Shown: positions 48,662 through 60,498 of the stretch, piece after piece
How the letters are laid out: each line of letters opens with the position of its first letter
Position numbering within the stretch: position 1 is the stretch's first letter
Origin: Bifidobacterium mizhiense
GTDB lineage: Bacteria; Actinomycetota; Actinomycetes; Actinomycetales; Bifidobacteriaceae
Assembly: GCF_020884755.1 (NCBI RefSeq)
Contig: NZ_BPWE01000003.1
Span: 62,001 to 126,000, forward strand
Length of the DNA stretch: 64,000 nucleotides
Direction: 5' to 3'
Notes under the pieces: generated by a model
The model's database searches: none
What the model was told of the DNA's origin: nothing
The model's input: the letters and a program-made list of their open reading frames with translations, nothing else
Program-made: the position numbers and the translations under genes

Positions 48662-51600
48662 ATGCATCTGGTTTCCCGTCTGCGCCGCATCCTGGCGATG
48701 ACGACCGTCCTGCTGGGAATGCTGGCCGGCCTGGGCGTCGCATCCGCCCAGGCGGACGCTCCCATCCTCACCGGGGGGGGGGGGTCGTCAGACCCCTCGC
48801 GTAGCTGAGCAAACCCCCGGCATTCCCCCCAGCAACACTCCAGAAACCCCGCTATCCTCGCCATCGCGGATACAAGCCGCCACACCGTTAAGCCCGACAG
48901 CAAATCCAGGAACCCCGTCATCGACGACGGGAACACCTGGCAGCACAGATGCCGCCCAGGCCAAGCCAGCCGAAAAGAGGGATGGTCAGGCTTCGCATAC
49001 AGTGCGCTTCGACCCTGCCGACGGCAGCACACCTACTCAGTCAACCGTGAAAACCGGCACGCTCGCCGCTCCCCCGCAACAGAACCCAGTGCGCGAGGGC
49101 TTCCGGTTCGACGGATGGACATACGACAACCAGCCGTTCGACTTCCGGACCCCCATCCTCCAGGACACGACCCTGAAAGCCCAATGGTCGAAGACCACGG
49201 ACTGGACGCTGAGCCCGGATCACGGGCCCGCCGCCGGCGCCCGGCTGACCATCAGCCCGCCCGACAGGCAGGAGCCTCAGTTCGCCAGCATCCACGCCGC
49301 TGGAGACCGGTTCCTCGGCATGGCCGGCGACGGGCGGATCTACACCTGGACGCAGGACAGCACGCCCAAACCAGTTCCCTCCCCAGCCCAGGCCCCCGAC
49401 GGGTTCCACTACCTGCAGGCCGCAGCCGGCAGCCGCCGGCAGGCCGCGATCGGATCCGACCAGCGGATATACACCTGGGACAGCGGACAAGCAACGCCCG
49501 CCATCCTCGACACCGGCAAGGATGCCAGGTTCACCAGCATCAGCCTGAGCGACGACCTGCTGCTGGCGGTGGACCGGCAGGGCCGGGTCCACGCCTATCA
49601 GGCCAGCAAGGCCGACAGCCAGAACCCGGAACTTATACAGCAGGCCGCCATCAGCCTGCCCGGAAAGGCGCAGGCCGTCACCGCCGTCGCCTCCGCCAGC
49701 CGGATCCTCATCGTGGACGCTGACGGGCTAGCCTGGACCTGGGAGATGAGCAACCTCGGGAAAGCCAAGCCCGCACGCGTCAAGCAGGACCCGGGCATGC
49801 GCATCGTCCAGGCGCAGGCCCTCAGCCAGGGGTTCCTCCTCCTGGACGCGGACGGGCAGGCCCAGTACCTGCCAGACGGCACTGCCGCCATCATCCAGCT
49901 CAGCCTGCCGGACAGCGCGCAGGCCAGCTCGACCGCCGCCAACAAGGACCAGGCCGTCATCACTGATGCGGACGGCCACGTCTGGGCCTGGAAGCCCGGC
50001 AAAACCCCCAAACGCGCGGACAGCAGGAACCAAGCCTACGTGCAGGCCGCCGCTGCCGGCGGCAGAATCAGCGCCATCAGCAGGCAGGGCGGCATGCTCG
50101 CGTGGAGCCTGGACGGGCAGGGCCAGCCCGGCAAACCCGACAGGCTCGACACCACTGCTGCGTCCATCCTTGAATCAGCCAGCCTGGACGGCCAGCCGCT
50201 CAACCTCACTGCGGAGAACGATGCCTGGCGGGCGGACATGCCCGCCCGCCAGCCGGGACGAGCCGCCATCCTTATCACGGGCAGGCAGGACGGGCAGCCT
50301 TTCGCCAGGAGCCTTGCGTACACGGTCGACCAGCCGCCGGCACGAGCTGCGGAGCCAGGATCCGCGTTCACGGTCCGCTTCGACACGGGAGGCGGAAGCC
50401 CGAAACCAGCGGACCAGACTGTCCCCTCCCCGTACGGGAGGGCGAAGCGGCCCTCCCCAGACCCTGTGCGGGAAGGCTTCCTGTTCGACGGATGGTTCAC
50501 CGGTCAGGTCGCCTACGATTTCAGCAGGCCCGTCGACAAGGACCTGACCCTGGCCGCCCACTGGACGCCCGCAGGCCGGAACACCAGGTGGAGCATCAGC
50601 CCCGACAAGGGCAGCCAGCTGGGCAGGGAACCCGCCACCATCACCCCGCCCGACAGCGCCAGCCGGGGCATACGATTCAACCAGATCAGCGCATCAGCAA
50701 ACACCAGCTATGGTTTTTCCTTGGCTGTGGGCAGCGACGGGAACGCCTACGCCTGGGGAGACAACTACAATGGCCAGCTCGGCAACGAAACAACCACCGA
50801 GCGGCATGCGCCGGTCAGGGTGAAGACGCCCGACCGCAGCACGTACCCGGACCTGCCAGCGGACTTCACCTACCTGCAGGTCAGCGCCGGAGGCTCTCAT
50901 TCCCTCGCCCTGGGCAGCGACGGCAACGCCTACGCCTGGGGATACAACGGCAGTGGCCAGCTCGGCGACGGGACCAGCAGCAGCCAGTCTACGCCGGTCA
51001 GGGTGAAGGCCCCCGACCGCAGCACGTACCCGGACCTGCCAGCGGATTTCACCTACCTGCAGGTCAGCGCCGGACAATATCATTCCCTGGCCCTGGGCAG
51101 CGACGGCAACGTTTACGCCTGGGGATACAACAACTATGGCCAGCTCGGCAACGGAACAACCAGCTACAGCCAGTCTGTGCCGGTCAGGGTGAAGACGCCC
51201 GACCGCAAGACCTACCCGGACCTGCCAGCGGACTTCACCTACCTGCAGGTCAGCGCCGGAGGCAATCATTCCCTCGCCCTGGGCAGCGACGGCAACGCCT
51301 GGGCATGGGGATACAACGGCAGTGGCCAGCTCGGCGACGGGACGAGCAGCGGCCAGTCTACGCCGGTCAGGGTGAAGACGCCCGACCGGAAGACCTACCC
51401 GGACCTGCCAGCGGACTTCACCTACCTGCAGGTCAGCGCCGGATACCTGCATTCGCTGGCCGTGGGCAGCGACGGCAACGCCTGGGCATGGGGAGACAAC
51501 AGCAGTGGCCGGCTCGGCGACGGGACAACCACCAGCCGGTATGCGCCGGTCAGGGTGAAGACGCCCGACCGCAACACGTACCCGGACCTGCCAGCGGACT

Positions 51601-52253
51601 TCACCTACCTGCAGGTCAGCGCCGGAGGCGATCATTCCCTGGCCCTGGGCAGCGACGGATACGCCTGGGCATGGGGATGCAACAGCTATGGCGGACTCGG
51701 CAACAACAGCTACAGCGATTCGTATGTTCCTGTGCGCGTGCGCGACCCCGCCAGCCCCAAGGACAAGAGCCAAGGACTGCAAGCCGCACAGCTCAGCGGC
51801 GGATACCATTATTCGCTGGCCGTGGGCAGCGACGGCAACGCCTGGGCATGGGGAGACAACAGCGATGGCCAGCTCGGCGACAACAGCACAAACAGCAAGT
51901 CGGCTCCTGTGCCGGTGTCGTTCAACCTGGCTCTGGTGATCACCGGCGTCAGGTTCGACCAGACCGCCGTATCAGGCCTGACGCGCGGCGACGGCGGCAG
52001 CGTCACCGTGACCACGCCCGCACACCAGCCGGGCACGGTCACCGTCAGCGTGGACTACACGCTCGGCGGCACACCCCAAACGCCCGACACATCCTTGAAG
52101 TACACATACCTGCCAGCAGGCGTGCTCCCCAAGGCCGGAGGGGAAGGCATCCTGCTCGCCCTGGCCACCGGCATGACCGGCATAGGCGGGGTCCTCGCCT
52201 CCCGCCGCCACCGGCAGGAAACACGCCGACTATTGCACGCTTCGCACGAGTAA
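48662..52253 (+). CDS. Phase-variable wall-anchored RCC1/Flg_new surface protein 1 (OFF in this sequence)
   Basis: ATG 48662 starts a signal peptide (MHLVSRLRRILAM...VASAQA). A run of 12 G (48773-48784) then shifts the frame; as given, translation ends at TGA 48806-48808 after 48 residues. With 11 or 14 G the frame continues to 52253 and yields about 1,196 residues (at 11 G). Order in the restored protein: Ser/Thr/Pro linker; Flg_new/InlB-B repeat from about 114 (VRFDPADGSTPTQSTVK); seven degenerate propeller blades; second Flg_new (VRFDTGGGSPKPADQTV); seven RCC1 blades (SLALGSDGNAYAWGYNGSGQ); IPT/TIG-like domain; LPKAG, a hydrophobic segment and an RRHR tail for sortase anchoring. The body has no internal stop, so it is not a decayed gene. 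A role in adhesion or host interaction is inferred. No ligand can be named. Confidence 0.85.
48773..48784 (+). repeat. G12 phase-variation tract 1
   Basis: Twelve consecutive G lie directly after the signal peptide codons (CTC ACC). The following TCGTCAGACCCCTCGCGTAG is identical in all four copies. G12 gives stop TGA after SSDPSRS; G13 gives TAG after VVRPLA; only G11 or G14 opens the frame. Confidence 0.9.
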
Positions 52254-52580
52254 GAGCGGCCGGGCGGCGTATCAATCCCCCCGCCCCCGGCCCTATATAG
52301 GGGGAGCAGGGAGGAACGTGCCAATCAAGGCTCAAACCCCAAGAGAGCCAACACTTCCCTCCCGCGCCCCCACCACACTCCGCCCAGCCTGCAAAGTCTG
52401 GACGGCACATCAGGAGAGGGGCAACCGCCATGGCGGGATACGGGCATGCAACCACCCCGCCATGGCGGCCATCCCCGCCTGATCCTAGCCAGCCCCTTTC
52501 ATGCAATTTCATAATTGCCCTAAGCAACCGACTATACCCAATTACTGCAATCACAGCCGTCGGGCCTTTGGATCCGGCTT
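52254..52580 (+). other. 3' region of surface protein 1 and spacer to gene 2
   Basis: The first ~125 bases after the stop are almost identical to those after gene 3 (60499-60625), with one substitution noticed (GAGCCAACAC against GAGCCGACAC). They hold a GC inverted repeat (GGCCGGGCGG 52258-52267 with CCGCCCCCGGCC 52281-52292) and CCCTATATAGGG, plausible terminator hairpins. The remainder has no gene that I can support. Confidence 0.5.
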
Positions 52581-52582
52581 GT

Positions 52583-52767
52583 GTGTTGCCTGTCAGACCG
52601 GTGGTATGGTGAAAAACAGGGGTAACGGGAAGACGGCTGGCTTCCGCCACAGTTCCTGCAATCCGGTGCAGGGTTGGCGTTGAAAGACAGGACGGCTTTC
52701 CGGCAAACAAGACGCTTTTAAGCGAGCCGCTGGCTCCGCTTGGTGTTGGTGAAGGGGTTTACGAGTC
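52583..52767 (+). promoter_or_regulatory. Conserved promoter and structured leader of surface protein 2
   Basis: GTGTTG (52583-52588), 16 bases, TATGGT (52605-52610). Hairpin A CCTGC/GCAGG at 52655-52659 with 52668-52672 (8-base loop). Hairpin B is here longer: AAGCG-AGCC (52720-52728) with GGCT-c-CGCTT (52732-52741), one bulge, at the same position relative to the start codon. GAAGGGG precedes ATG 52768. Confidence 0.6.
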
Positions 52768-55700
52768 ATGCATCTGGTTTCCCGTCTGCGTCGCGCGTTG
52801 GCGATGATGACCGTCCTGCTGGGCCTGCTGGCAGGCCTGGGCGTCGCATCCGCCAATGCGGCGGACGCTCCTGTACTCACCGGGGGGGGGGGGTCGTCAG
52901 ACCCCTCGCGTAGCTAAGCAAACCCCCGGCATTCTCCCCAGCAACGCAAAAAACACTCCACTGCCCTCGCCATCACCGCTGACACCTTCTTCGCCACTGA
53001 GCTCCACGACACCAAGCCCAAACACCCCGCAATCGTCAACAAGCAGTCCGGACAACACAGGATCCGCTTCAACCAAGCCATCCGATACCGATGATCACAC
53101 TTCACACATAGTGCGCTTCGACCCAGCTGACGGGAACGCGCCTACTCAATCAACCGTGAAAACCGGCACTCTCGCCGCTCCCCCGCAACAGAACCCAGTG
53201 CGCGAGGGCTTCCTGTTCGACGGATGGACGCTTGACGGCCAGCCCTTCGACTTGCAGACCCCCATCCTCCAGGACACTACCCTGAAAGCCCAGTGGTCGA
53301 AGACCACGGACTGGACGCTGAGCCCGGACCACGGGCCCGCCTCCGGCACCCGGCTGACCATCAGCCCGCCCAGCCCGCAGGAACCCTACTATGTCAGCGT
53401 CCAAACCGCAGGAGACCAGACTGTCGGCCTGACCGGCGACGGCCGCATCTACACATGGACGCAAGATGGCACACCCAAACAGATCCCCTCCCCCGCGCAG
53501 ACTCCTGCCGGGTTCCACTACCTGCAGGCCGCAACCGGCAGCCGATCGCAGGCCGCATTAGGATCAGACCAGCACATCTACACCTGGAACAGCCAACAAG
53601 CAACACCCGTGATCCTCGACACCAGCCAGAGCAGCAGGTTCACCAGCATCAGCATGAACGATGACCGGCTCCTGGCCGTGGACCGGCAGGGACAGGTCCA
53701 CACCTTCCAAGACAGCCAGACAGGCAGCCAGAATCCGCACCAGAAGCCCGTCGAGCAAACCACAACCAGGCTGCCGGGGCAGGCGCAGGCCGTCCTCGCC
53801 GCAGCCTCCGCCAGCCGGATCCTCGCCCTGGACGCAGACGGGCAAGCCTGGACCTGGGACAAGAACAACACCGGAAAAGCCGAACCCGCACGCATCAAAC
53901 AGCAGCCCGGCATGCGCACCGTCCAAGCCCAAGCCCTCAACCAGGGGTTTCTCCTTCTGAACGCGGACGGGCAAGCCCGGTACCTGGCCAACACCGCAGC
54001 CGATTCCACTGCCGTCAACCTGCCAGAAGGCATGAAAGCCAGCTCGGCCGCCACCAACAATGACCAGGCCATGATCGTCGGCACGAACGGCCGCCTCTGG
54101 GCCTGGAAGCCCGGCAAGGCACCCATGCGCGCAAACAACGGGAACCAGCAGTTTGTGCAGGCAACAGCTGCAGGCAACAGGATCATTGCTATCAGCGGGC
54201 AGGGCGACATATACAAATGGAGCCTGGACGGGCAGGATCAGCCCGGCAAGCCAGCCAGACTCGACACCACACAGGCGCCCACCCTGGAATCAGCCAGCAT
54301 GGACAGCCAACCGCTCAAACTCAGCAAGACCAGCAGCATCTGGCAGGCGGAAATCCCTGCACGCAAGCCGGGTCCAGCCGCCATCACCATCGCCGGCAGA
54401 CAGGACGGCCAGCCCTTCACCAGAAGCCTCAACTACACGGTCGACCAGCCGCTGACACGAGACGACCAGCAGGGCACCACCCATACAGTCACTTTCAATG
54501 CGGACGGAGGAAGCCCTGAACCCGCTGATCAGAATATCTCAGACCCCTACGGCAGGGTAAAGCGGCCCACCCCCGACCCGACACGTGAAGGCTACCAGTT
54601 CGACGGATGGTTCATCGGACAGGTCGCCTACGACTTCAGCAAGCCCGTCACCAAGGATCTGACCCTGACCGCCAAGTGGACCGAAAGCGGGAACGACAAG
54701 TGGAGCATCAGCCCTGACAAGGGCAGTCAACTGGGCAACGAATCCACCACTATCGCCCCGCCAAACACCAGCCGGGGCATCAGGTTCAGTCAGATCAGCG
54801 GATCAAAATACGACGGTTATTACTCCTATGGTTTTTCCTTGGCTGTGGGCAGCGACGGGAACGCCTACGCATGGGGAAACAACGAATATGGCCAGCTCGG
54901 CGACGGGACGAAAACCAACCGGACCACACCGGTCATGGTGAAGATGCCCGATCGCAAAACGTATCCTGACCTGCCGGCGGACTTCACCTATGTGCAGGTC
55001 AGTGCCGGATACTATCATTCCCTGGCCGTGGGCAGCGATGGATACGCCTACGCATGGGGAAACAACGACAATGGCCAGCTCGGCGATAAGACCAGCGGCG
55101 GGTATTCGACTGTCCCTGTGCGCGTGCGCGACCCCGACAGCCCCTACGATAAGAGTAAAGGACTGCAAGCCGTACAGGTGAGCTGTGGAACCTATCATTC
55201 GTTGGCCGTGGGCGCCGACGGGAACACCTACGCGTGGGGATACAACAGCTCTGGTCAGCTCGGCGACGGGACGAGCAACAACTATCGGTATACGCCGGTC
55301 AGGGTGAAGACACCCGATCGCAAAACGTATCCTGACCTGCCGGCGGACTTCACATACGTGCAGGTCAGTGCCGGATACGAGCACTCGCTAGCCGTGGGCA
55401 GCGACGGATACGCCTACGCATGGGGAAACAACGAATATGGCCGGCTTGGCAACAATAGCAACGATTACTATGCAGATTCGTCTGTTCCTGTGCGCGTACG
55501 CGACCCCGCCAACCCCACCGATACGAGCAAAGGACTGCAAGCCGTACAGGTGAGCTGTGGAACCTATCATTCGTTGGCCGTGGGCAGCGACGGATACGCC
55601 TACGCCTGGGGAGACAGCAGCAATGGCTCGCTCGGCGACAACAGCAGCGGTCATTATCCGAATCCTGTTCCTGTGCGCGTGCACGACCCCGCCAACCCCT

Positions 55701-56371
55701 ACGATACGAGCAAAGGACTGCAAGCCGTACAAGTGAGCGGCGGATACTATCATTCACTGGCCGTGGGCAGCGACGGATACGCCTACGCATGGGGATACAA
55801 CGCCTTTGGCCAGCTTGGCAACAGCACCAGCAACTCTTCAACTGTTCCTGTGCACGTGCGCGACCCCGCCAACCCCACCGACTCGAGCAAAGGACTAAAA
55901 GCCACACAGTTCATTGCCGGAGACCATCATTCGCTGGCTGTGAGCCCAAACGGATACACATACGCCTGCGGATACAACGCCTTTGGCCAGATCGGCGACC
56001 GCTCCACCTATAATGCATATGTTCCTGTGCCGGTGGTGTTCAACCTGCAGCTGGTGATCACCGGCGTCAAATTCGACCGGACTGTCGTATCAGGCCTGTC
56101 GCATGGCAATGACAACAGTGTCAGCGTGCTCACACCTGCACACGTGCCGGGCACGGTCACAGTCAGTGTGGACTACACGCTGGGCGGCATACACCAGAAG
56201 CCCGATACTTCCCTCAGATATACATATCTGCCTGCAGGCGTGCTCCCAAGGGCCGGCGGGGAGGGCATCCTGCTCGCCCTGGCCACCGGTTTGACCGGCA
56301 TGGGCGGGGTCCTGGCCTCGCGCCGCCACAGGAGGGAACGGCACAGGCTACTGCATACTTCGCACGAGTAA
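52768..56371 (+). CDS. Phase-variable wall-anchored RCC1/Flg_new surface protein 2 (OFF in this sequence)
   Basis: Same design as gene 1. The signal peptide (MHLVSRLRRALAMMTVLL...VASANAA) is followed by G12 at 52882-52893; as given the product ends at TAA 52915-52917 after 49 residues. With 11 G the product is about 1,200 residues. The linker (TPSSPLSSTTPSPNTPQSS) differs strongly from genes 1 and 3 and resembles gene 4. The RCC1 half is the most divergent of the four, with blades alternating between VRVKTPDRKTYPD and VRVRDPANPTDTSKG connectors and lower GC. The C-terminus is LPRAG, a hydrophobic helix and RRHRRERHR. An in-body open frame begins at 52856 but lacks the signal peptide and a ribosome binding site, so it is not the true start. 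Confidence 0.85.
52882..52893 (+). repeat. G12 phase-variation tract 2
   Basis: Twelve G after CTC ACC, same flanks as the other three tracts; the out-of-frame stop is TAA rather than TGA because one base differs (AGCTAAGC against AGCTGAGC). Confidence 0.9.
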
Positions 56372-56706
56372 GACAGGCCGGAGGCGGATCAATCCCCCCA
56401 CCCCCGGCTTACAACGGGGGCGCACGAAGGAATGCCGCATACAAGGCTCATCCCCAAGGGAGCCGGCACTCCTCCCGCGCCCCCACCACCACACTACTGT
56501 CGACTGCCGCTGACAGGAGTCGACAGCAGGCATGCATGCCCCCGTCTCCGCCCTCGAAAGGGAAACTCGGGCACGCCGACCAGGGGGCTTGGACCCCAAG
56601 TCCGCTTGGGCTTCATCTGTGCTCCCAGTTCCGGATGATCGCCAGAAACACACGCTTTTGCTCAACCAAACAATTCATTGTCATCGGTGACCGGCTTGGC
56701 CCGTGT
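56372..56706 (+). other. Spacer after surface protein 2
   Basis: A short hairpin CCCCCG (56401-56406) with CGGGGG (56415-56420) follows the stop by 29 bases and may terminate transcription. A further inverted repeat TGTCGACTGC...AGGAGTCGACAGC lies near 56506-56530. No gene is supported. This region is unlike the spacers after genes 1 and 3. Confidence 0.45.
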
Positions 56707-56894
56707 GTGTTGTCTGCAGGCTGGGTGGTAGGGTGAAAAGCGGGGGATGTCGCAAAGACAACCGGCCTCGGCCATGATTCGCATAATCTGTTGCGCGGAC
56801 TGGTATTGAGCAACGGGCGGCTTTCCGACAAGAAGAACTTTATTATGCAAGCGGCGTTTGCTCCGCTTGGCATCTGGTGAAGGGGTTTGGTTTG
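56707..56894 (+). promoter_or_regulatory. Conserved promoter and structured leader of surface protein 3
   Basis: GTGTTG (56707-56712), 16 bases, TAGGGT (56729-56734). Hairpin A has changed sequence but kept its pairing: CGCA (56780-56783) with TGCG (56792-56795), 8-base loop. Hairpin B CAAGCGG (56848-56854) with CCGCTTG (56863-56869), 8-base loop. GAAGGGG precedes ATG 56895. Confidence 0.6.
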
Positions 56895-59800
56895 ATGCAT
56901 CTGGTTTCCCGTCTGCGTCGCATCCTGGCGATGGCTGTCATCCTGCTGGGAATGCTTGCGGGCCTGGGCGTCGCATCCGCCCAGGCGGATGCTCCTGTCC
57001 TCACCGGGGGGGGGGGGTCGTCAGACCCCTCGCGTAGCTGAGCAAACCCCCGGCATTTCCCCCAGCAGCGCACCAGACACCCCACTGCCCTCCCCATCAC
57101 CGATACAAGCCACCACACCGTTAAGCCCCGCAACACCGAGTCCAAGCGCTCCATCATCGACGACAAACAATACAGACGGCAGAGACTCCGCTCCGGCTAA
57201 ATCAGCCGAAAAGACAGATAATCAAGCTTCTCGTATAGTGCGCTTCGACCCTGCCAACGGCAGCAAGATAACACAATCAACTGTGAAGACCGGCACTCTC
57301 GCCACTCCCCCGCAACAGAACCCAGTGCGCGAGGGCTTCCGGTTCGACGGGTGGAGGCTTGACAACCAGCCCTTCGACTTGCAGACCCCCATCATCCAGG
57401 ACACGACCCTGAAAGCCCAATGGACGAAGACCACGGACTGGACACTGAGCCCTGATCATGGGCCCGCCTCCGGCGCCCGGCTGACCATCAGCCCGCCCGA
57501 CAGGCAGGAGCCTCAGTTCGCCAGCATCCAAGCCGCAGGCGGCCAGATCCTCGGCCTGGCCGGCGACGGGCGGATCTACACCTGGATGCAGGACGGCACG
57601 CCCAAACTGGTGCCCTCCCCTGCTCAAGCATCCGACCGGTTCCGCTACCTGCAGGTTGCAGCCGGCAGCCGATCGCAGGCCGCCCTGGGATCCGACCAGC
57701 AGATATACATCTGGACCAGCGGACAAGCGGCACCCACGATTATCAACTCCAATCAGAATGCCAGGTTCACCAGCATCAGCCTGAACGACGACCTCCTGCT
57801 GGCGGTGGACCGGCAGGGCCGAGTCCACGCCTATCAGGCCAGCAATGCCGACAGCCAGAACCCGGAACTTATACAGCAGGCCGCCATCAGCCTGCCCGGG
57901 CAAGCGCAGGCCGTCACCGCCGTCGCCTCCGCCAGCCGGATCCTCATCGTGGACGCTGACGGGCAAGCCTGGACCTGGGAGATAAGCAAGACCGGGAAAG
58001 CCAAGCCCGCACGCGTCAAGCAGGACCCGGGCATGCGCATCGTCCAGGCCCAGGCCCTCAACCAGGGGTTCCTCCTCCTGGACGCGGACGGGCAGGCCCG
58101 GTACCTGCCAGACGGCACTGCCGCCATGATCCAGCTCAGCCTGCCGGACAGCGCGCAGGCCAGCTCGACCGCCGCCAACAAGGATCAGGCCATGATCGTC
58201 GGCACCGACGGCCACGTCTGGGCCTGGAAGCCCGGCAAAACCCCCAAACGCGCGGACGACGGGAACCAAGCCTACGTGCAGGCCGCAAGCGCCGGCAACA
58301 GGATCACCGCCATCAGCAGGCAGGGCGGCATGCTCGCGTGGAGCCTGGACGGGCAGGGCCAGCCCGGCAAACCCGACAGGCTAGGCACCACTGCTGCGCC
58401 CATCCTGGAATCAGCCAGCCTGGACGGCCAGCCGCTCAGCCTCAGCAAGACCGCCAGCGCCTGGCAGGCTGAAGCTCCCGCCCGCAAGCCGGGACCAGCC
58501 GCCATCCTCATCACGGGCAGGCAGGACGGGCAGCCTTTCGCCAGGAGCCTTGCGTACACGGTCGACCAGCCGCCGGCACGGGCTGCGGAGCCAGGATCCA
58601 CGCTCACGGTCCGCTTCGACACGGGCGGCGGAAACCCCAAACCAGCAGACCAGACTGTCCCCGCCCCGTACGGGAGGGCGAAACGCCCCTCACCCGACCC
58701 GACGCGGGAAGGATTCCTGTTCGACGGATGGTTCATTGGCGAGGTCGCCTACGATTTCAGCAGGCCCGTCGGCAAGGACCTGACCCTGACCGCCCACTGG
58801 ACGCCCGCAGGCAGGAACAGCGGGTGGAGCATCAGCCCCGACAAGGGCAGCCAGCTGGGCAGGGAACCCGCCACCATCACCCCGCCAGACAGCGCCAGCC
58901 GGGGCATCAGATTCAGCCAGATCAGCGGAGGAAAAAACTCCGGCTCTGGTTTTTCCTTGGCGGTGGGCAGCGACGGGAACGCCTACGCCTGGGGAAACAA
59001 CAGCAATGGCCAGCTCGGCGACGGGACAACCATCGAGCGGCATGCGCCGGTCATGGTGAGGACGCCCGACCGGAAGACGTACCCGGACCTGCCGGAGGAT
59101 TTCACCTACCTGCAGGTCAGCGCCGAAGGCTCTCATTCCCTGGCCCTGGGCAGCGACGGCAACGTTTACGCCTGGGGATACAACTACTATGGCCAGCTCG
59201 GCGACGGGACGAAAGACGACAAGCATGCGCCGGTCAGGGTGAAGACGCCCGACCGGAAGACCTACCCGGACCTGCCCAAGGATTTCACCTACCTGCAGGT
59301 CAGCGCCGGAACCAATCATTCCCTGGCCGTGGGCAGCGACGGCAACGCCTACGCCTGGGGATACAACAGCAATGGCCGGCTCGGCGACGGGACAAGCAGC
59401 AGCCGGAATGCGCCGGTCAGGGTGAAGACCCCCGACCGGAAGACGTACCCGGACCTGCCAGCGGACTTCACCTACCTGCAGGTCAGCGCCGGAACCAATC
59501 ATTCCCTGGCCGTGGGCAGCGACGGCAACGTTTACGCCTGGGGATACAACGACGATGGCCGGCTCGGCGACGGGACAACCAGCAACCGGTACACGCCGGT
59601 CAGGGTGAAGACGCCCGACCGGAAGACGTACCCGGACCTGCCAGCGGACTTCACCTACCTGCAGGTCAGCGCCGGAGACTGGCATTCCCTGGCCTTGGGC
59701 AGCGACGGCAACGCCTGGGCATGGGGAGACAACAGCAATGGCCAGCTCGGCGACGGGACAACCAGCAACCGGTACACGCCGGTCAGGGTGAAAACGCCCG

Positions 59801-60498
59801 ACCGGAAGACGTACCCGGACCTGCCAGCGGACTTCACCTACCTGCAGGTCAGCGCCGGAAGCGATCATTCCCTGGCCGTGGGCAGCGACGGGTACGCCTG
59901 GGCATGGGGATGCAATTTGTATGGCCCGCTCGGCAACAACACCGCCAGCGGATACAGTGACATGAATTCTGTTCCTAAGCGCGTGCGCGACCCCGCCAGC
60001 CCCGCCGACACGAGCAAAGGGCTCAAAGCCGCACAGCTCAGCGCCGGAGACCATGATTCGCTGGCCCTGGGCAGCGACGGCAACGCCTGGGCATGGGGAG
60101 ACAACACCTATGGTCAGCTCGGCAACAACAGCACAAACAACAAGTCGGCTCCTGTGCCGGTGTCGTTCAACCTGGCTCTGGTGATCACCGGCGTCAGATT
60201 CGACCAGACCCCCGCATCAGGCCTGACCCGCGGCGACGGCAGCAGCGTGAGCGTGCTCACGCCCGCGCACCAGCCGGGCACGGTCACCGTCAGCGTCGAC
60301 TACACGCTGGGCGGCGCACCCCAAACGCCCGACACCTCCCTGAGGTACACGTACCTGCCAGCAGGCGTGCTCCCCAAGGCAGGCGGGCAGGGCATCCTGC
60401 TCGCCCTGGCCACCGGCATGACCGGCATGGGCGGCGTGCTCGCCTCGCGCCGCCACCGGAGGGAACAACGCCGACTATTGCACGCTTCGCACGAGTAA
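56895..60498 (+). CDS. Phase-variable wall-anchored RCC1/Flg_new surface protein 3 (OFF in this sequence)
   Basis: Signal peptide MHLVSRLRRILAMAVILLGM...VASAQA, then G12 at 57006-57017, out of frame as given (stop TGA about 57039). With 11 G the product is about 1,200 residues. It is closest to gene 1 throughout: linker ending KSAEKTDNQAS, first propeller nearly the same, RCC1 connectors mostly VRVKTPDRKTYPDLPADF, LPKAG and tail RRHRREQRR. Several adjacent RCC1 units are near-identical at the DNA level. The body has no internal stop. Confidence 0.85.
57006..57017 (+). repeat. G12 phase-variation tract 3
   Basis: Twelve G after CTC ACC with flanks identical to tracts 1 and 4. Same reading consequences. 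Confidence 0.9.

Noticed and set aside
50694-51809. Long minus-strand frames with a regular repeat (also 58690-60054 and 63020-63949)
   Set aside because: They are mirror images of the RCC1 repeats (SGADLQVGEVRWQVRV is the reverse reading of the LQVSAG units) and have no separate start signals.
50492-52300. Second plus-strand frame of 602 codons over the RCC1 region (also 58728-59960)
   Set aside because: Arg/Gln/Pro-rich off-frame reading of gene 1 (or gene 3); its periodicity comes from the DNA repeats of the true frame.
52856-52960. Internal ATG at 52856 (and 56956) as the real start of genes 2 and 3
   Set aside because: It would give a protein with no signal peptide although a sorting signal is present at the C-terminus, and it lacks a ribosome binding site; the conserved ATG with signal peptide is 61-88 bases upstream in the other frame.
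50700-60150. Regularly spaced repeats as a CRISPR array
   Set aside because: The units are about 150 bases, coding and in frame, with no short palindromic repeats or unique 30-base spacers and no cas genes.
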